From positions 14,183 to 78,182 of the forward strand of contig QFQQ01000027.1 in assembly GCA_003243445.1 (NCBI GenBank): DNA of 64,000 nt, written 5' to 3'. The notes under the pieces are model-generated. The model saw only the letters and a list, made by a program, of their open reading frames with translations, had not been told where the DNA came from and did not search any database. This document shows, in pieces, positions 24,748-34,283 of this stretch. Made by a program: the position numbers and the translations under genes. This stretch comes from Citrobacter freundii (lineage in GTDB: Bacteria; Bacteroidota; Bacteroidia; Chitinophagales; Chitinophagaceae). Numbering within the stretch: the stretch's first letter is position 1; each line of letters starts with the position of its first letter.

Positions 24748-27700
24748 TTAAAGTGGGATGCCATATCGGATCTCTGTACCGGAGCCCGGCGTTGAGCTGA
24801 TAAAAAAGAACCCGTTGACCTCTTCCATCCTGGAACGCATATTGGCCAACCCATTCTTTTTTCCATTAGCATGAACACCAAGTGTCCCGGTGCCGAATCC
24901 GCAGCCATTGTCTTTTACAGCAAACGAAATATTATCTGCGTGAACAGCGAGTGAGAATTCGATATGGGAAGCGCCGGAGTGTTTTAATGCATTATTCACG
25001 GCCTCCTTCGTCACCAGTAATAATTGCTGCCGCAGGATATGCCGGAGAGAGATCTCGGGAATAACTTCGGGAAAATCGGTACCAACAGTCAGTGGCAGCG
25101 AATCTGTCGTTTCATAAATATATTCCTTCAGGTAAGCTGCCAGGTTGCCCAGAGTATCGTTTTGCGGATTGAGCGTCCAGATGATCTCTCCCATTTTATC
25201 AGAAAGCTTACGGGAGGTATCACTGATCTCATCGATGATCTTGTCATTTCCAGCAGGGAGGTCAGCAGTCTTACCAACCTCCGTCAGCAAGGCGATCTTG
25301 CTTAAACCTGTGCCCAATTCATCATGCATATCCCGGGAAATGCGCAAACGCTCATTATTCACGGCAAGTTCCTGCTCGATCGTGCGCCGTTGCTTTTCGA
25401 CCTTTCTGTTCACATAATACCGGGAAATAAGATAAATAACCGAAAGCGCTGCGATCACCGCCAACGCCCGGAACCACCAGGTAAGCCAGAAAGGCGGCGT
25501 AATGGTAAGTGAAAGCAGCGTATTCGGGGCGGACCAAACGCCTTCGCTGTTGGAAGAGATGATCTCAAAATGATAATTTCCCGGCGGCAGTTTGCTGTAC
25601 CTTGCCTCAGGGGTATTGTTTGCTTTGATCCAGGTCTTATCATAACCCATCAGACGGTACAGGTACTCATTGACCTCCGGGTTGGTGAATTCAAGCGTGG
25701 CAAACCTGATCAGAAGATTGTTCTCTTTGTAATTCAGCCGGATGTCCTTCAAAAAATTTACAGCAGAATCGTTCTCCAGTGGTCTTTCATTGATCAGCAG
25801 ATCGGTCACGTAAGAATGCGGAGCGAAAGAACGCTGATCAAACCTTCGGAGATCAAACCAGTTGATACCTGTAACACCACCAAAAAAGATCATCGTATCT
25901 TCCCTGTAATACGCACCGGTATTGAATTCGTTGGATTGCAATCCGTGCTGTATTGTGTATTGTTCGATCCCGCGTACAGTGATGATGGTGTCGTTTTCAA
26001 GCGAAAGCCTGTTGATCCCCTTATTCGTACTGACCCAGAAAGTATTTTGATCAGCAGGAACAACAGCATAAATAAAGTCATTGCTCAGCCCATCCAGCTC
26101 ATCGATCAGCGTTTCCCCTGCATCGTTATCTTTTTGAATAACGATGCCAGCATTGGTGGAAAACCAGAATGCGTGACGGGCCTTATCCCTGTAGATATTT
26201 TTTACAGAAAGTCCCGCCAACCCATTTTTTATGATCTCAGGACGATCTCCTTTCAGTTTTATTACAAGATATCCTTCGCTTTCACCTTTACCAATGATAA
26301 TTTCTTCATTATCCTTTTTAAAGATCGTTTGTATATCGCCTTCCAATGTTGCGTTAACAGCTCCAAGGTCTTTTGCAGACAGAACACCATCTTTCTCTTC
26401 AAGCAGATAAGTGCTTTGTACAGTGCCTACCAGATAGGAAGAAGGACTGACCTGGGCGAAACACTGTGGTATATTATGGTTCTTGCCGCTTCTTTTGTAG
26501 GGGATCTGAACACTGGATTTGAATTTACCCTGTTCAAGATCGGCAATACCAACTTCACTGCCCATATTCATCCAGGCCCTTCCCTTATCATCTTTTTTAA
26601 TAAAGAAGATCCCGCTGAAAGACGGTGATTGTTTTTTCAGGGGATCAAACAGGATCTTATATGCCGATGTGGTTTTATCGATCACGTACAATCCTTTGCC
26701 ATAGGTGCCCACATAGATCTGATCGCCTTCGGCATAAATGCTCTTCACCATCAGAAAAGAGCTTTCATTCTTTGTCTTTCGTATATCCGGAAAAACTTCA
26801 AATAGCCGGGGCTTCAGGTTCAGCACGCTGATGCCACCGCCCTCCGTACCTACCCACATGTTATCCGATTGATCTATGATGGCAGTGTATACAAGGTTAG
26901 ATGAAAGACTGAAAGGATTGTTCTCAATATTAGCATAATGTAAAAAAGCACCCGTATTATGATTGATCACTGTTATCCCCTTTCCTACAACGGCAAGCAC
27001 AATATCACCGGTCTTGGTTTTCAATAAGGGCACCACTACACTATAGAACCGCGGATCAGGTGTTGGATAAGAAGCTACGACCTTTTTTTTATCAAGATCG
27101 TATTCGCAGATATTGTTACCTGCTTTGTACAGAATACCGGACTTCCACCGAACAGCGGAGTAAACGGAATCCTTACCTGCATCAAGCAATTTTGTATGAA
27201 CTGAATTGTGGTGATCGAAACTAAAAATACTGTTGCCCTTTGTGTACAGGATACCCGGCGGTTGGTTTCCTTGCTGGTAAACACCGAATGCATTAGGCTG
27301 GCGGATTTCACGAACAGAACCATCAACAATATTGACAGTTGTAACGGTAAAAGCATTATTAACGTAAATGGTATTACCCAGCAATGCAATGATATTATAC
27401 TCCAGGTCACGTCCAATCTCCCTGATCACTTCAAACGTTTCTGTAGCCACGTTCATCTTTACAAGCTTTCCGTCTACAAGCATCCAAAGATTACCATGTG
27501 CGTCTTCGTGGATCCTGCCGGTCAATATTTTCCCCGGGAAACGTTTGGATGAATGATCCCTGAAGCTTTGCCTGTATTTTTTGATCTGAATGCCATCATA
27601 GCGATTCAATCCATCACCGGTTCCGATCCAGATAAACCCCTGTCTGTCCTGGAAGATCTCCCTGACGGAGTTCTGGCTAAGCCCTTCATTTACTCCGAGA

Positions 27701-27783
27701 CGCCGGAAACCCAAACCGGACTGTGCGGAAAGCAGGCTGCAGCTGATGCAGGCAATGATGGCGAGCCTTAGATGAAGGTTCAT
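24748..27783 (-). CDS. Two-component sensor kinase with beta-propeller, Y_Y_Y and HisKA_3 domains
   Basis: This 1011-residue sensor from the ATG at 27783 has a signal/anchor MNLHLRLAIIACISCSLLSAQ. The periplasmic part holds Reg_prop beta-propeller blades (LSQNSVREIFQDRQGFIWIGTGD; DNMWVGTEGGGISVLN; FWVSTNKGINRL) and then a Y_Y_Y module near 700-770. One membrane helix follows (WFRALAVIAALSVIYLISRYYV, about 773-794). The cytoplasmic HisKA_3 domain carries H820 in SRDMHDELGTGLSKIALL. The HATPase_c domain has N-box EAVNNALKH and G-boxes DNGCGFG and GLANMRSRM. Unlike hybrid HTCS proteins, it has no receiver or AraC domain; the NarL-type regulator is the separate next gene. Such sensors often monitor polysaccharides, but the signal here is unknown. 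Confidence 0.9.
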   Translation of the reverse strand: MNLHLRLAIIACISCSLLSAQSGLGFRRLGVNEGLSQNSVREIFQDRQGFIWIGTGDGLNRYDGIQIKKYRQSFRDHSSKRFPGKILTGRIHEDAHGNLWMLVDGKLVKMNVATETFEVIREIGRDLEYNIIALLGNTIYVNNAFTVTTVNIVDGSVREIRQPNAFGVYQQGNQPPGILYTKGNSIFSFDHHNSVHTKLLDAGKDSVYSAVRWKSGILYKAGNNICEYDLDKKKVVASYPTPDPRFYSVVVPLLKTKTGDIVLAVVGKGITVINHNTGAFLHYANIENNPFSLSSNLVYTAIIDQSDNMWVGTEGGGISVLNLKPRLFEVFPDIRKTKNESSFLMVKSIYAEGDQIYVGTYGKGLYVIDKTTSAYKILFDPLKKQSPSFSGIFFIKKDDKGRAWMNMGSEVGIADLEQGKFKSSVQIPYKRSGKNHNIPQCFAQVSPSSYLVGTVQSTYLLEEKDGVLSAKDLGAVNATLEGDIQTIFKKDNEEIIIGKGESEGYLVIKLKGDRPEIIKNGLAGLSVKNIYRDKARHAFWFSTNAGIVIQKDNDAGETLIDELDGLSNDFIYAVVPADQNTFWVSTNKGINRLSLENDTIITVRGIEQYTIQHGLQSNEFNTGAYYREDTMIFFGGVTGINWFDLRRFDQRSFAPHSYVTDLLINERPLENDSAVNFLKDIRLNYKENNLLIRFATLEFTNPEVNEYLYRLMGYDKTWIKANNTPEARYSKLPPGNYHFEIISSNSEGVWSAPNTLLSLTITPPFWLTWWFRALAVIAALSVIYLISRYYVNRKVEKQRRTIEQELAVNNERLRISRDMHDELGTGLSKIALLTEVGKTADLPAGNDKIIDEISDTSRKLSDKMGEIIWTLNPQNDTLGNLAAYLKEYIYETTDSLPLTVGTDFPEVIPEISLRHILRQQLLLVTKEAVNNALKHSGASHIEFSLAVHADNISFAVKDNGCGFGTGTLGVHANGKKNGLANMRSRMEEVNGFFFISSTPGSGTEIRYGIPL

Positions 27784-27986
27784 TCGGGTGGTGTGGAGGT
27801 AAGGGGTTTGTACAAATATAACGATCGGAAGATATATCTGTTGAAAAGTAATGCATAGGAGTCGAAGGACACGACGCAGAATTCCAAAATCCGATGCCAC
27901 TTATTTAAACGCCATTTTTGATCACATCGTCCTTCAGACTAAAAGCAAATCGTCTTTCTAAGAACGCTCACCAGAGTGACTTAACA

Positions 27987-28268
27987 AACCCAACTTGCCA
28001 GTTATAGCTTTATGATCGTTCGATGGCCGATGAACGATAGCTGATGGCCGGTTTCCTCCCTTTTGGCTGAAGGCCCTTCAGCTTATCGACCATTTCATCG
28101 CGCTATTTCCGTTTGGTTAACCTCCGTCATGAATTGACATTTTTACACATTAACTGAAGACAAGGTTGCTTTCTTCTGACTTCCTTACCGTCTTCCCATC
28201 TTACAGGTTTAATTTTTACCGTCAAGGCGGGAAGACGGTAGGAACGGTAATAACTAGCAAGTTGGGTT
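27987..28268. mobile_element. MITE-like element, 282 bp, with 19-bp terminal inverted repeats
   Basis: The ends AACCCAACTTGCCAGTTAT (27987-28005) and ATAACTAGCAAGTTGGGTT (28250-28268) are inverted repeats with one mismatch. Inside are a GATGGCCGATG-type repeat (28019-28052), a GGCTGAAGG/CCCTTCAGC hairpin, and an inverted pair of CTTACCGTCTTCCC / GGGAAGACGGTAGG. There is no coding capacity. Related ends or parts occur near 32996-33195, 60423-60560, 10645 and 63901. No clear target-site duplication is visible, so mobility is inferred from the multiple copies. Confidence 0.6.
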
Positions 28269-28370
28269 AACTAAACAACATACATTAAAATCGAATGCCT
28301 GTTCTTCCAATCCGCCGCTGAATCCTCCTTATAGTGCCGGTACGGGAATTTATCCGCTAAAATTCGACTC

Positions 28371-28703
28371 TCAGATCTCACTGCTCTTAAGCACTGCCAG
28401 CATCTCTTTCAAAAACTTTTCCTTTTCATCCCATACCAACTGATCCACTCCCGAATAATTATGAACGATCCTGTTCCGGAAAGCCCTGATCTTTTTCCAT
28501 GGGATCTGTGAATGTTTATGTTTAAATGTCCCGGGCAATTTCACTACCGCTTCGCCAATGATCTGAAAATTTCTGACCACGGCATCTACAGTCTTGGGAT
28601 CACGTACAAATTGCCTGAATGTCAGACCGTCGGTATAGATAAGGATCCGTTCTCCGGATTTTATGATATCGGCCACTAACGAAGCGGGTTTTTTCTTCGC
28701 CAT
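28371..28703 (-). CDS. HepT-like protein (DUF86), orphan
   Basis: This 110-residue all-helical protein carries the HepT active-site motif RX4HXY as R76-NRIV-H81-N-Y83. In HepT-MntA toxin-antitoxin systems HepT is an RNase-like toxin that MntA, a minimal nucleotidyltransferase, AMPylates at the motif tyrosine. The preceding NFQIIGEAVVKLP helix is also typical. No MntA frame (GSRARG-type) is present on either side, so the toxin activity is doubtful. The gene has an unusually strong Shine-Dalgarno for this phylum (GGAGGTGAT, 28706-28714, 6 nt spacing from GGAGG to ATG). Confidence 0.8.
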   Translation of the reverse strand: MAKKKPASLVADIIKSGERILIYTDGLTFRQFVRDPKTVDAVVRNFQIIGEAVVKLPGTFKHKHSQIPWKKIRAFRNRIVHNYSGVDQLVWDEKEKFLKEMLAVLKSSEI

Positions 28704-28706
28704 AAA

Positions 28707-28739
28707 TCACCTCCACGTGTTTCTTGAATAAAACATCAT
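28707..28739 (-). CDS. 10-residue upstream ORF overlapping the hepT ribosome-binding site
   Basis: An ATG preceded by a GAGGAGTGATCA purine-rich site encodes MMFYSRNTWR, and its TGA stop lies inside the GGAGGTGAT ribosome-binding site of the HepT-like gene. It could couple translation of hepT to the short frame, or be the tail of a lost upstream gene. Confidence 0.3.
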   Translation of the reverse strand: MMFYSRNTWR

Positions 28740-28996
28740 TGATCACTCCTCAGAAGATCAGGAATGTTTAAATAGATTATAAAAAATGTACTGAAATACC
28801 GGGACGAATAGAAGCTAATGCATCCCGTTAACAAGGATTGAAGATCGCTGACGCGGCGCTATAAGAAAGTAAGAGAGGTCATTACTCAAATGTAACAAAA
28901 AACACTACACTTAAAAAAATGAATCTGCATAATTAACGACAGGAAAACAGCAAGAGTCTATTTGCGACTTTAGTCTAAGTAATAAGAGTTGAGTAG

Positions 28997-29230
28997 GTGC
29001 AGCCTGCAGGGAAGTATATCCAGTCTTTGCAGACAAAATATCCGTCAATGCTTGAAGGAACTGATGGATACATTGCCGGTGCTGTTGCTGGCTCTGATAA
29101 AATATTTTATGCTGCTTACTGGAAAAATAATATCTCCACGATACTTGGAAGAGGAAAAGCAAGGGCTGTAGCGGTTAAACGGTATTGATAGCCGGAGACG
29201 GCAAACTTGTTTCCGGAGTGTCCTAAGCCA
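28997..29230 (+). pseudogene. Possible remnant of a YWKN-repeat protein gene
   Basis: A 63-codon frame contains DGYIAGAVAGSDKIFYAAYWKN, split here as DGYIAGAVAG and SDKIFYAAYWKN, then NISTILGRGKARAVAV. This resembles single blades of Bacteroidota repeat proteins of the form ...VYVAG...YWKNG... . After the stop, another frame continues with IAGDGKLVSGVS. It is too short and broken to be a working gene. I am not sure of the origin. Confidence 0.25.
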
Positions 29231-29251
29231 AAGACTTTCTCACATAAATGC

Positions 29252-29306
29252 AGTAAAAACTAAAGCTATCGGTTCAGCGCATCGCTGCGTTGAACCGATA
29301 GCTTTA
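29252..29306 (-). terminator. Terminator of the SGNH-hydrolase surface-protein gene
   Basis: A 21-bp stem with one G-U pair (29261-29281 with 29286-29306, loop TCGC; core AAAGCTATCGGTTCA) is followed on the minus strand by TTTAGTTTTTAC. It lies about 85 nt past the stop codon of the gene at 29389. Confidence 0.85.
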
Positions 29307-29388
29307 ATGTAATATGTTTCAGAACATAACAGGCGGTTTTATATTAACTCTTTTGAAAATCATAAACACTGGTTAGCCCGTAAGCTGA

Positions 29389-32361
29389 TCAATTAGTCTT
29401 CTCCACTATAATATAATTCAGCAAACCTGCATAGGTAAGAGAGTTGGGAGTAATAGGATTAAAATAAATCTTTAATGTCCCGTCGGAGCCAACAATCTGA
29501 CCGGTAAATACAGCTGTATGTGATGTATTACCTCTTGCATCCACGGTTATTGGTCCTGAACTATTCACGCGATACTCCGTCTGGCAATTGACGCTGGTAC
29601 TTAAACCATTCTTCAGTGAGCCGAATAAAGTTACCTTATAGGTTCCTGCCGGCAAATTCCTTACCTCCATTTGCGGAATACTTGCGTTATACTGGTTATC
29701 GTTGAAGAAACAACCCTGAATCACCCGCGCCGGGGCAGAGAAGCCGCCTCCGTCATCAGTGATTGCACCGGTGGAATCCGACGATACTGTGTTATTGGAC
29801 CAGGCACTCCAGTTGTTTTTGTTAATAGTCGTTACAATAACCTCATTCCCTGCAAACATCGAAGTATCCGCAGCGTAGTTCACATGCGGCGATCCATATA
29901 CAACCCTCCAACCTGGCTCGGTATATTTCAATTTCGATACCCCAATCTTCAACGCCGGTATACCGCTATCCGCCAACACCGTCACTGTTACATCAGCATA
30001 ACCGGATCCTCCATCCTGGTCGGTCACTGTACAACGGAATACATACGTTCCCGCCTCTGTAAAATTAACATTCACGTCCAGTGCACCATTATTGCTGATC
30101 ACAGCAGATGTGGGTCCGGAATAACGTGTCCACACTATAGACGTGATCGGGCCATCAGGATCCTGCGCCATCACCGATACCGAAGCTACATTCACGGGAA
30201 GCTGGATTGTTTTATTCGACCCCGCAATTACCGTCGGAAGCATATTTGCCGCCGGCGCTTCCTCCTCTACCGTCAATGCATTCAACATACCAAATTGCGC
30301 CTGCCCTGCCGGCACACCGACAAACACACTTACTGTTCCGTCTGCGGCCGGTACAATGCCGCGGAACACCGCCGCATTGCTTGTATTTGTTTTTGCATTC
30401 ACCTGTTTTTTATTCAGCACATTATTGTTCACCACAAACTCTGTTGGATCAGCGTCAACCGTAAACGTAGATGCCATTGACGGATACATACGCACCGTAT
30501 ATCTTGACGCTGGTGAAAGACCAAAGATCTTCAACTGATTCGAACTACTATCAGTGTAACTTTTCAGGTTTGAATACCAGGCCGACTTAAGAACAGTAGC
30601 CGGCACAGCAAACCCGCCTCCATCATCCACCGTCTCACCACTCGCATCACCGGCATTGCCTGTACTGGCATAGTTAGCGCCCCACTTTAGCGAAGTACTG
30701 CTGATATTCTTTATCCCTATGCCGGTAGCGTTATGCGTCCAGGACTTGTTATCCGTTGCAACATTCAATGGCGCGCCAGAGACATCTACCCAGTCAGCAT
30801 AAGAATGCGCCCCTGAGCCAAAATCAAACTGCGCTCTCGGATACACCTGCTCCCACGCAACGATCACCGGTACATCTATAAATGCTACTTTATTCAATGC
30901 GTTCTTCACCTCACAACGAAATACATAGTTACCTTCCGTCAACCCCGTCACTCTTGTGCTTGCCTGGGTCGAATTCAGGATCGTTGCCAGGCTGTTGCCC
31001 GTCACCCTGAACCAGCGATAAGACTGAATGGAACCTCCCGCGTTAGGATCTGAGGCGGTTACGATCAGCGTCGTGGAGTCTTTTGGCATGGAGACTTTGA
31101 TCGGCCCATTGCCGGTTACCAATGGCGGCAGTTCCGGCGGTGCTTCCTGGTACGCCGTCGTCCCCTGGCTGATATTACTCCAATCTGAGTAATAGCCGTT
31201 ATGATATTTGATACGTACGCGATAAAATGCACTGTCCTTTGCAAGCAGCACTGTTGGTTCCCCGGGACTGCTGATGAACTGCAGGTTTGAATAAATGCCG
31301 CTGAAACTAGTCGCTTTCTGTAATTCATAGCCGGCGATCATATTATCTGATGCATAATAGCGGATCAGCAGATCCCGTACCGCACCGAACAATACCGCAC
31401 AACCCGCATCATTCAAATGGATCTCGTCGCTGAGTTGCAATGAGGGGATCAGTGTATTGGGTATTGCCGGGTTCTCCAACAGCTTGTACGTATATGCACA
31501 ACGCTCACCAAACTTCTTTCTCAACAGCTCAGCCATCGTCCTTGCCGAATCACGCAACTCTACCGGGCGCGCAGCTGCGGGATTGGTGCTCATCACAAAC
31601 AACGTTGCACCCGCTTTCTGGCAGGCATCAGCGATCAGCAGTGTATTCGCCATCGATTCGCTTACCGGAACAGGTCCACCCGCGCCTGAAGGAAGAAAAT
31701 CGTTACCTGTATTACAGAGGATAATGATCTTATTACCATCAGCCAATGCCTTCGTGATATTATACTGATTGTCTACATACGCATTACTTCCTGTCGGCGC
31801 AAGCCTGCGTGAATTGTAACCATTCTGACAATAGTTGATCACTACAGCATTCTGACAGGTTGCATATATGAAGTTCTGCAAACGCCCCATGGTGGAATTA
31901 CTATAGCTGGAAGCATAATCTCCCTTACCCTGGCTATCACCAATGATGCCGATCTTCGGAGATACATAAAAATCATTACTGGTTTTCGCCCATCTCAGCT
32001 TCATGGTCGTTCCATCATAGACGGAGATATTCAGACTGACCGGCTTATCAGATGATTCATATACATAACCACCACCGGTTGCAGTAACGGCTGTTGTATC
32101 CTGACCATAAATAAAGAATGTACTGTCTCCGCTCTTTACAAACTTAAGATTGCGGAATTCGGTAATACCATTCCCTTTATTTACCAATACTCCCGGAGTA
32201 TTCTTTGTTTTATTACGGATCACCAGTTCCGCATTACTTACACGGACGGAATCGCTTACAACCTGTAGTTTCGTTTGCGACTGACCAATATTGTACAACA
32301 AAATAAACAATAAGAATAGACAGATCTTAAATCGTAAAACGTAAAGAACTTTAATTATCAT
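29389..32361 (-). CDS. Secreted SGNH/GDSL hydrolase with PKD-like and FN3-like modules (paralog 1)
   Basis: This 990-residue exported protein has a hydrophobic leader about residues 12-28, ending GQS. A short beta region (KLQVVSDSVRVSNAELVIRN) is shared with the paralog at 56971. The SGNH domain (about 133-335) has S143 in IIGDSQGKG, N220 in CNTGNDF, and D312/H315 in DEIHLNDAG. An FN3-like segment (LQFISSPGEPTVLLAKDSAFYRV) and PKD-type modules follow, with phrases such as VTASDPNAGGSIQSYRWF and SVMAQDPDGPITSIVWTRY. Carbohydrate-binding-like repeats containing FSPASRYTVRMYPS-type and PAGTYKVTLFGS strands complete the chain. Deacetylation of a surface or plant polysaccharide is plausible. There is no T9SS tail. 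It is monocistronic and oriented divergently from a lipoprotein esterase. Confidence 0.85.
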   Translation of the reverse strand: MIIKVLYVLRFKICLFLLFILLYNIGQSQTKLQVVSDSVRVSNAELVIRNKTKNTPGVLVNKGNGITEFRNLKFVKSGDSTFFIYGQDTTAVTATGGGYVYESSDKPVSLNISVYDGTTMKLRWAKTSNDFYVSPKIGIIGDSQGKGDYASSYSNSTMGRLQNFIYATCQNAVVINYCQNGYNSRRLAPTGSNAYVDNQYNITKALADGNKIIILCNTGNDFLPSGAGGPVPVSESMANTLLIADACQKAGATLFVMSTNPAAARPVELRDSARTMAELLRKKFGERCAYTYKLLENPAIPNTLIPSLQLSDEIHLNDAGCAVLFGAVRDLLIRYYASDNMIAGYELQKATSFSGIYSNLQFISSPGEPTVLLAKDSAFYRVRIKYHNGYYSDWSNISQGTTAYQEAPPELPPLVTGNGPIKVSMPKDSTTLIVTASDPNAGGSIQSYRWFRVTGNSLATILNSTQASTRVTGLTEGNYVFRCEVKNALNKVAFIDVPVIVAWEQVYPRAQFDFGSGAHSYADWVDVSGAPLNVATDNKSWTHNATGIGIKNISSTSLKWGANYASTGNAGDASGETVDDGGGFAVPATVLKSAWYSNLKSYTDSSSNQLKIFGLSPASRYTVRMYPSMASTFTVDADPTEFVVNNNVLNKKQVNAKTNTSNAAVFRGIVPAADGTVSVFVGVPAGQAQFGMLNALTVEEEAPAANMLPTVIAGSNKTIQLPVNVASVSVMAQDPDGPITSIVWTRYSGPTSAVISNNGALDVNVNFTEAGTYVFRCTVTDQDGGSGYADVTVTVLADSGIPALKIGVSKLKYTEPGWRVVYGSPHVNYAADTSMFAGNEVIVTTINKNNWSAWSNNTVSSDSTGAITDDGGGFSAPARVIQGCFFNDNQYNASIPQMEVRNLPAGTYKVTLFGSLKNGLSTSVNCQTEYRVNSSGPITVDARGNTSHTAVFTGQIVGSDGTLKIYFNPITPNSLTYAGLLNYIIVEKTN

Positions 32362-32829
32362 CTTAATTTCTTTTTATCGGGTTGATTCTTTTGACTGCCG
32401 TTTTTTACAGCAGAATTATGCAGTTCATACATTCACTCGCCGGATTACATATCACAGCTGACAACACTCCCGTTCATTCAAATCGTTTCTTCCGTTCATC
32501 TTTCCCACCCTGCTGATAAATATCAACCGAGCCAAATGAAAAGATGGAAACGATCTCTCTTCATCCGTGACGATACACGTGCACAACAATGTTCTCAGGA
32601 ATGATCTCCGGCAACATCAAGCTTCAACGTTCAGCAGATCATTGATAATAATCATTACCTTATAAAATAGGTAATGACAAACAGTAATCAACTAAAGTGA
32701 AATAAATGCCGGAAGTATCGGTCAGTCCGACTTCATACCAATTATCAGCACTGGCCTGTGAGGCAAAGGATAATAACAATAACGATGAGGCGATGGATCG
32801 ATAAGGTGGTGGTTAAACATAACGTTGGT

Positions 32830-32946
32830 GGTGGTTATAAAAACGAATGTGACACTTTTTTATCGACATAAATACAAAGACACCTATTCTTTTTTATTCA
32901 CACAATGAATAAGATTTATCAACTAAGAGTTATCTCTTAGGTGTTT
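32830..32946 (-). promoter_or_regulatory. Conserved distal upstream element of SGNH paralog 1
   Basis: This stretch resembles 60096-60199, which lies upstream of the second SGNH paralog. Matching blocks are GGTGGTTATAAAAACGAATG against GGTGGTTATGACAACGAAAG, then GTGAC followed by T-runs, and a final palindromic CTAAGAGTTATCTCTTAG against CTAAGAGTAACCCCTTAA. It begins about 470 nt upstream of the gene. A regulator site, promoter or small transcript are all possible. The rest of 32362-33417 shows no gene. Confidence 0.55.
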
Positions 32947-32995
32947 CCATCAGAATGAAAAGGTGTATTCACCGTTTTATCCCGAGGAAAACACT

Positions 32996-33195
32996 TAACC
33001 CGATTTGCTGGTTATACTTCTACAATTATTCGATGGTCAAAGGCTGATGAGCAGTTTAAATTCTGATGCGCAAAAAAATTTATAAAAGGGTAAAACATAG
33101 TTAATTGAATTAAAAACCTTCGTCAACTGAGCCAGGATCGGGCAGCAGCCATCGGCTACAATAAAGAAATAGGTGACAAGTTGAACTAAACAACA
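32996..33195. repeat. Degenerate copy of the MITE-like element
   Basis: The left end TTAACCCGATTTGCTGGTTATAC and the following TTCGATGGTCAAAGGCTGATG match the 5' half of the element at 27987. The right side CAAGTTGAACTAAACAACAT matches the sequence at and just beyond that element's right end (CAAGTTGGGTTAACTAAACAACAT). The middle is not conserved. Confidence 0.45.
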
Positions 33196-33417
33196 TTGCT
33201 TTCAGCGGCAGATGTTATAGGTATTCCGGTCTCATCAGCGGATTATGTTATCCGAATATTAAAATCATGTTAGTAAGTACTCTTTTTATAAATTAAAGTT
33301 CCACCGTTGATCGTTAAAACCAATTCTCTTTTATATTCGCGCAACAAACCATTTTTATTAATCACCACCAACCGATTGATCGGATCATCCAGTATGATCA
33401 GGCAATCTGCTTCTGTT

Positions 33418-34227
33418 ATGAACCACCTCATTCGTATGTCCGTGATCACTGCATTCATGCTGATCACATTCTATTCCTGCAAAAAGGACGATTCCCCTGC
33501 TCCGCCGACTACAGATAAAACATCGATAGAAACGGCTGTCGCTGTTGATCTCACCAGCAATATCGGCGGCCTGTATCAGTCCGTTCCAAAGCAATATGAG
33601 AATACTACTACGAAGTATCCATTGCTGATATTCCTGCACAGCGGTTCCGAGATCGGCAATGGCACCACTGAGATCTCTAAAGTACTGACCATGCCGGTAT
33701 TTGCCCGTCTGAAGAACGGCACATTTCCGGCTACGTTTTCTGCCGGCGGCCAGCAATTCTCATTTGTGGTAGTATCACCACAATTTAAAAAATGGCCTGT
33801 TCCCGCAGATGTTGATGCAGTTGTTGAATACAGCAAACAGCATCTCCGCATCGATCCGTCCCGCATTTACATCATGGGTTGCAGCATGGGCGGCGGCATT
33901 ACCTGGGAATACGGCGCCTCCTACGCCAGTAAGATCGCGGCCATCGTCCCGATCGCGGGAGCTTCCACTCCAGACCTCAACCGTGTAACGAAGATCGCCG
34001 CAGCCGGTTTGCCGGTTTGGGCATTTCATAATACCGATGACCAGACCGTGTCTGTAAGCAACACGCATACCTATGTAGACGGCATCAACCAGTTGCTCCC
34101 TGAAATTCCCGCCATTAAGACCATCTGGCCAACGGGAGGACACGATGCGTGGACAAAAGCAGCGGATCCGGGGTATAAGGAGAATGGGAAGAATGTGTAT
34201 GAATGGATGTTGCAGTTTAAGAGGTAG
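33418..34227 (+). CDS. Lipoprotein esterase, alpha/beta hydrolase (feruloyl/acetyl-xylan esterase-like)
   Basis: This 269-residue lipoprotein has signal MNHLIRMSVITAFMLITFYS with lipobox cysteine C21 followed by KKDDSPAPP. The hydrolase core begins YPLLIFLHSGSEIGNG. The nucleophile elbow is GCSMGGG (serine near residue 158), the acid lies in FHNTDDQTVS and the histidine in PTGGHDAWTKA. The pattern is that of CE1-like or PET/feruloyl-esterase-like hydrolases anchored to the cell envelope. The start at 33418 gives the lipoprotein signal; the frame is open upstream to 33307 without support. It lies divergent to the SGNH-hydrolase gene, which suggests a shared role on an acylated carbohydrate. 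Confidence 0.8.
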   Translation: MNHLIRMSVITAFMLITFYSCKKDDSPAPPTTDKTSIETAVAVDLTSNIGGLYQSVPKQYENTTTKYPLLIFLHSGSEIGNGTTEISKVLTMPVFARLKNGTFPATFSAGGQQFSFVVVSPQFKKWPVPADVDAVVEYSKQHLRIDPSRIYIMGCSMGGGITWEYGASYASKIAAIVPIAGASTPDLNRVTKIAAAGLPVWAFHNTDDQTVSVSNTHTYVDGINQLLPEIPAIKTIWPTGGHDAWTKAADPGYKENGKNVYEWMLQFKR

Positions 34228-34232
34228 GTAAG

Positions 34233-34283
34233 TTGTTAAAATGATAAGAGGTCGGGGGGCCTGGCCTCTTATCATTTTAACAA
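34233..34283 (+). terminator. Perfect 19-bp hairpin after the esterase gene
   Basis: TTGTTAAAATGATAAGAGG (34233-34251) pairs perfectly with 34265-34283 around a G-rich loop, 5 nt past the stop codon. The A-rich left arm gives a T-rich right arm but no long T tail, so it could be a terminator or an mRNA-stabilising 3' stem. Confidence 0.6.

Noticed and set aside
24690..24908. Longer start for the response regulator
   Set aside because: The extra 73 codons overlap the end of the kinase gene in another frame and do not resemble a receiver.
27784..27900. 39-codon extension of the sensor kinase
   Set aside because: It would place a hydrophobic, arginine-rich tail before the true signal peptide at MNLHLRLAII.
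28371..28703. Complete HepT-MntA toxin-antitoxin system
   Set aside because: No nucleotidyltransferase frame on either side; only the HepT-like protein is present.
28911..29162. 83-codon minus-strand frame
   Set aside because: Antisense to the YWKN-like remnant; low-complexity, glutamine- and leucine-rich, no support.
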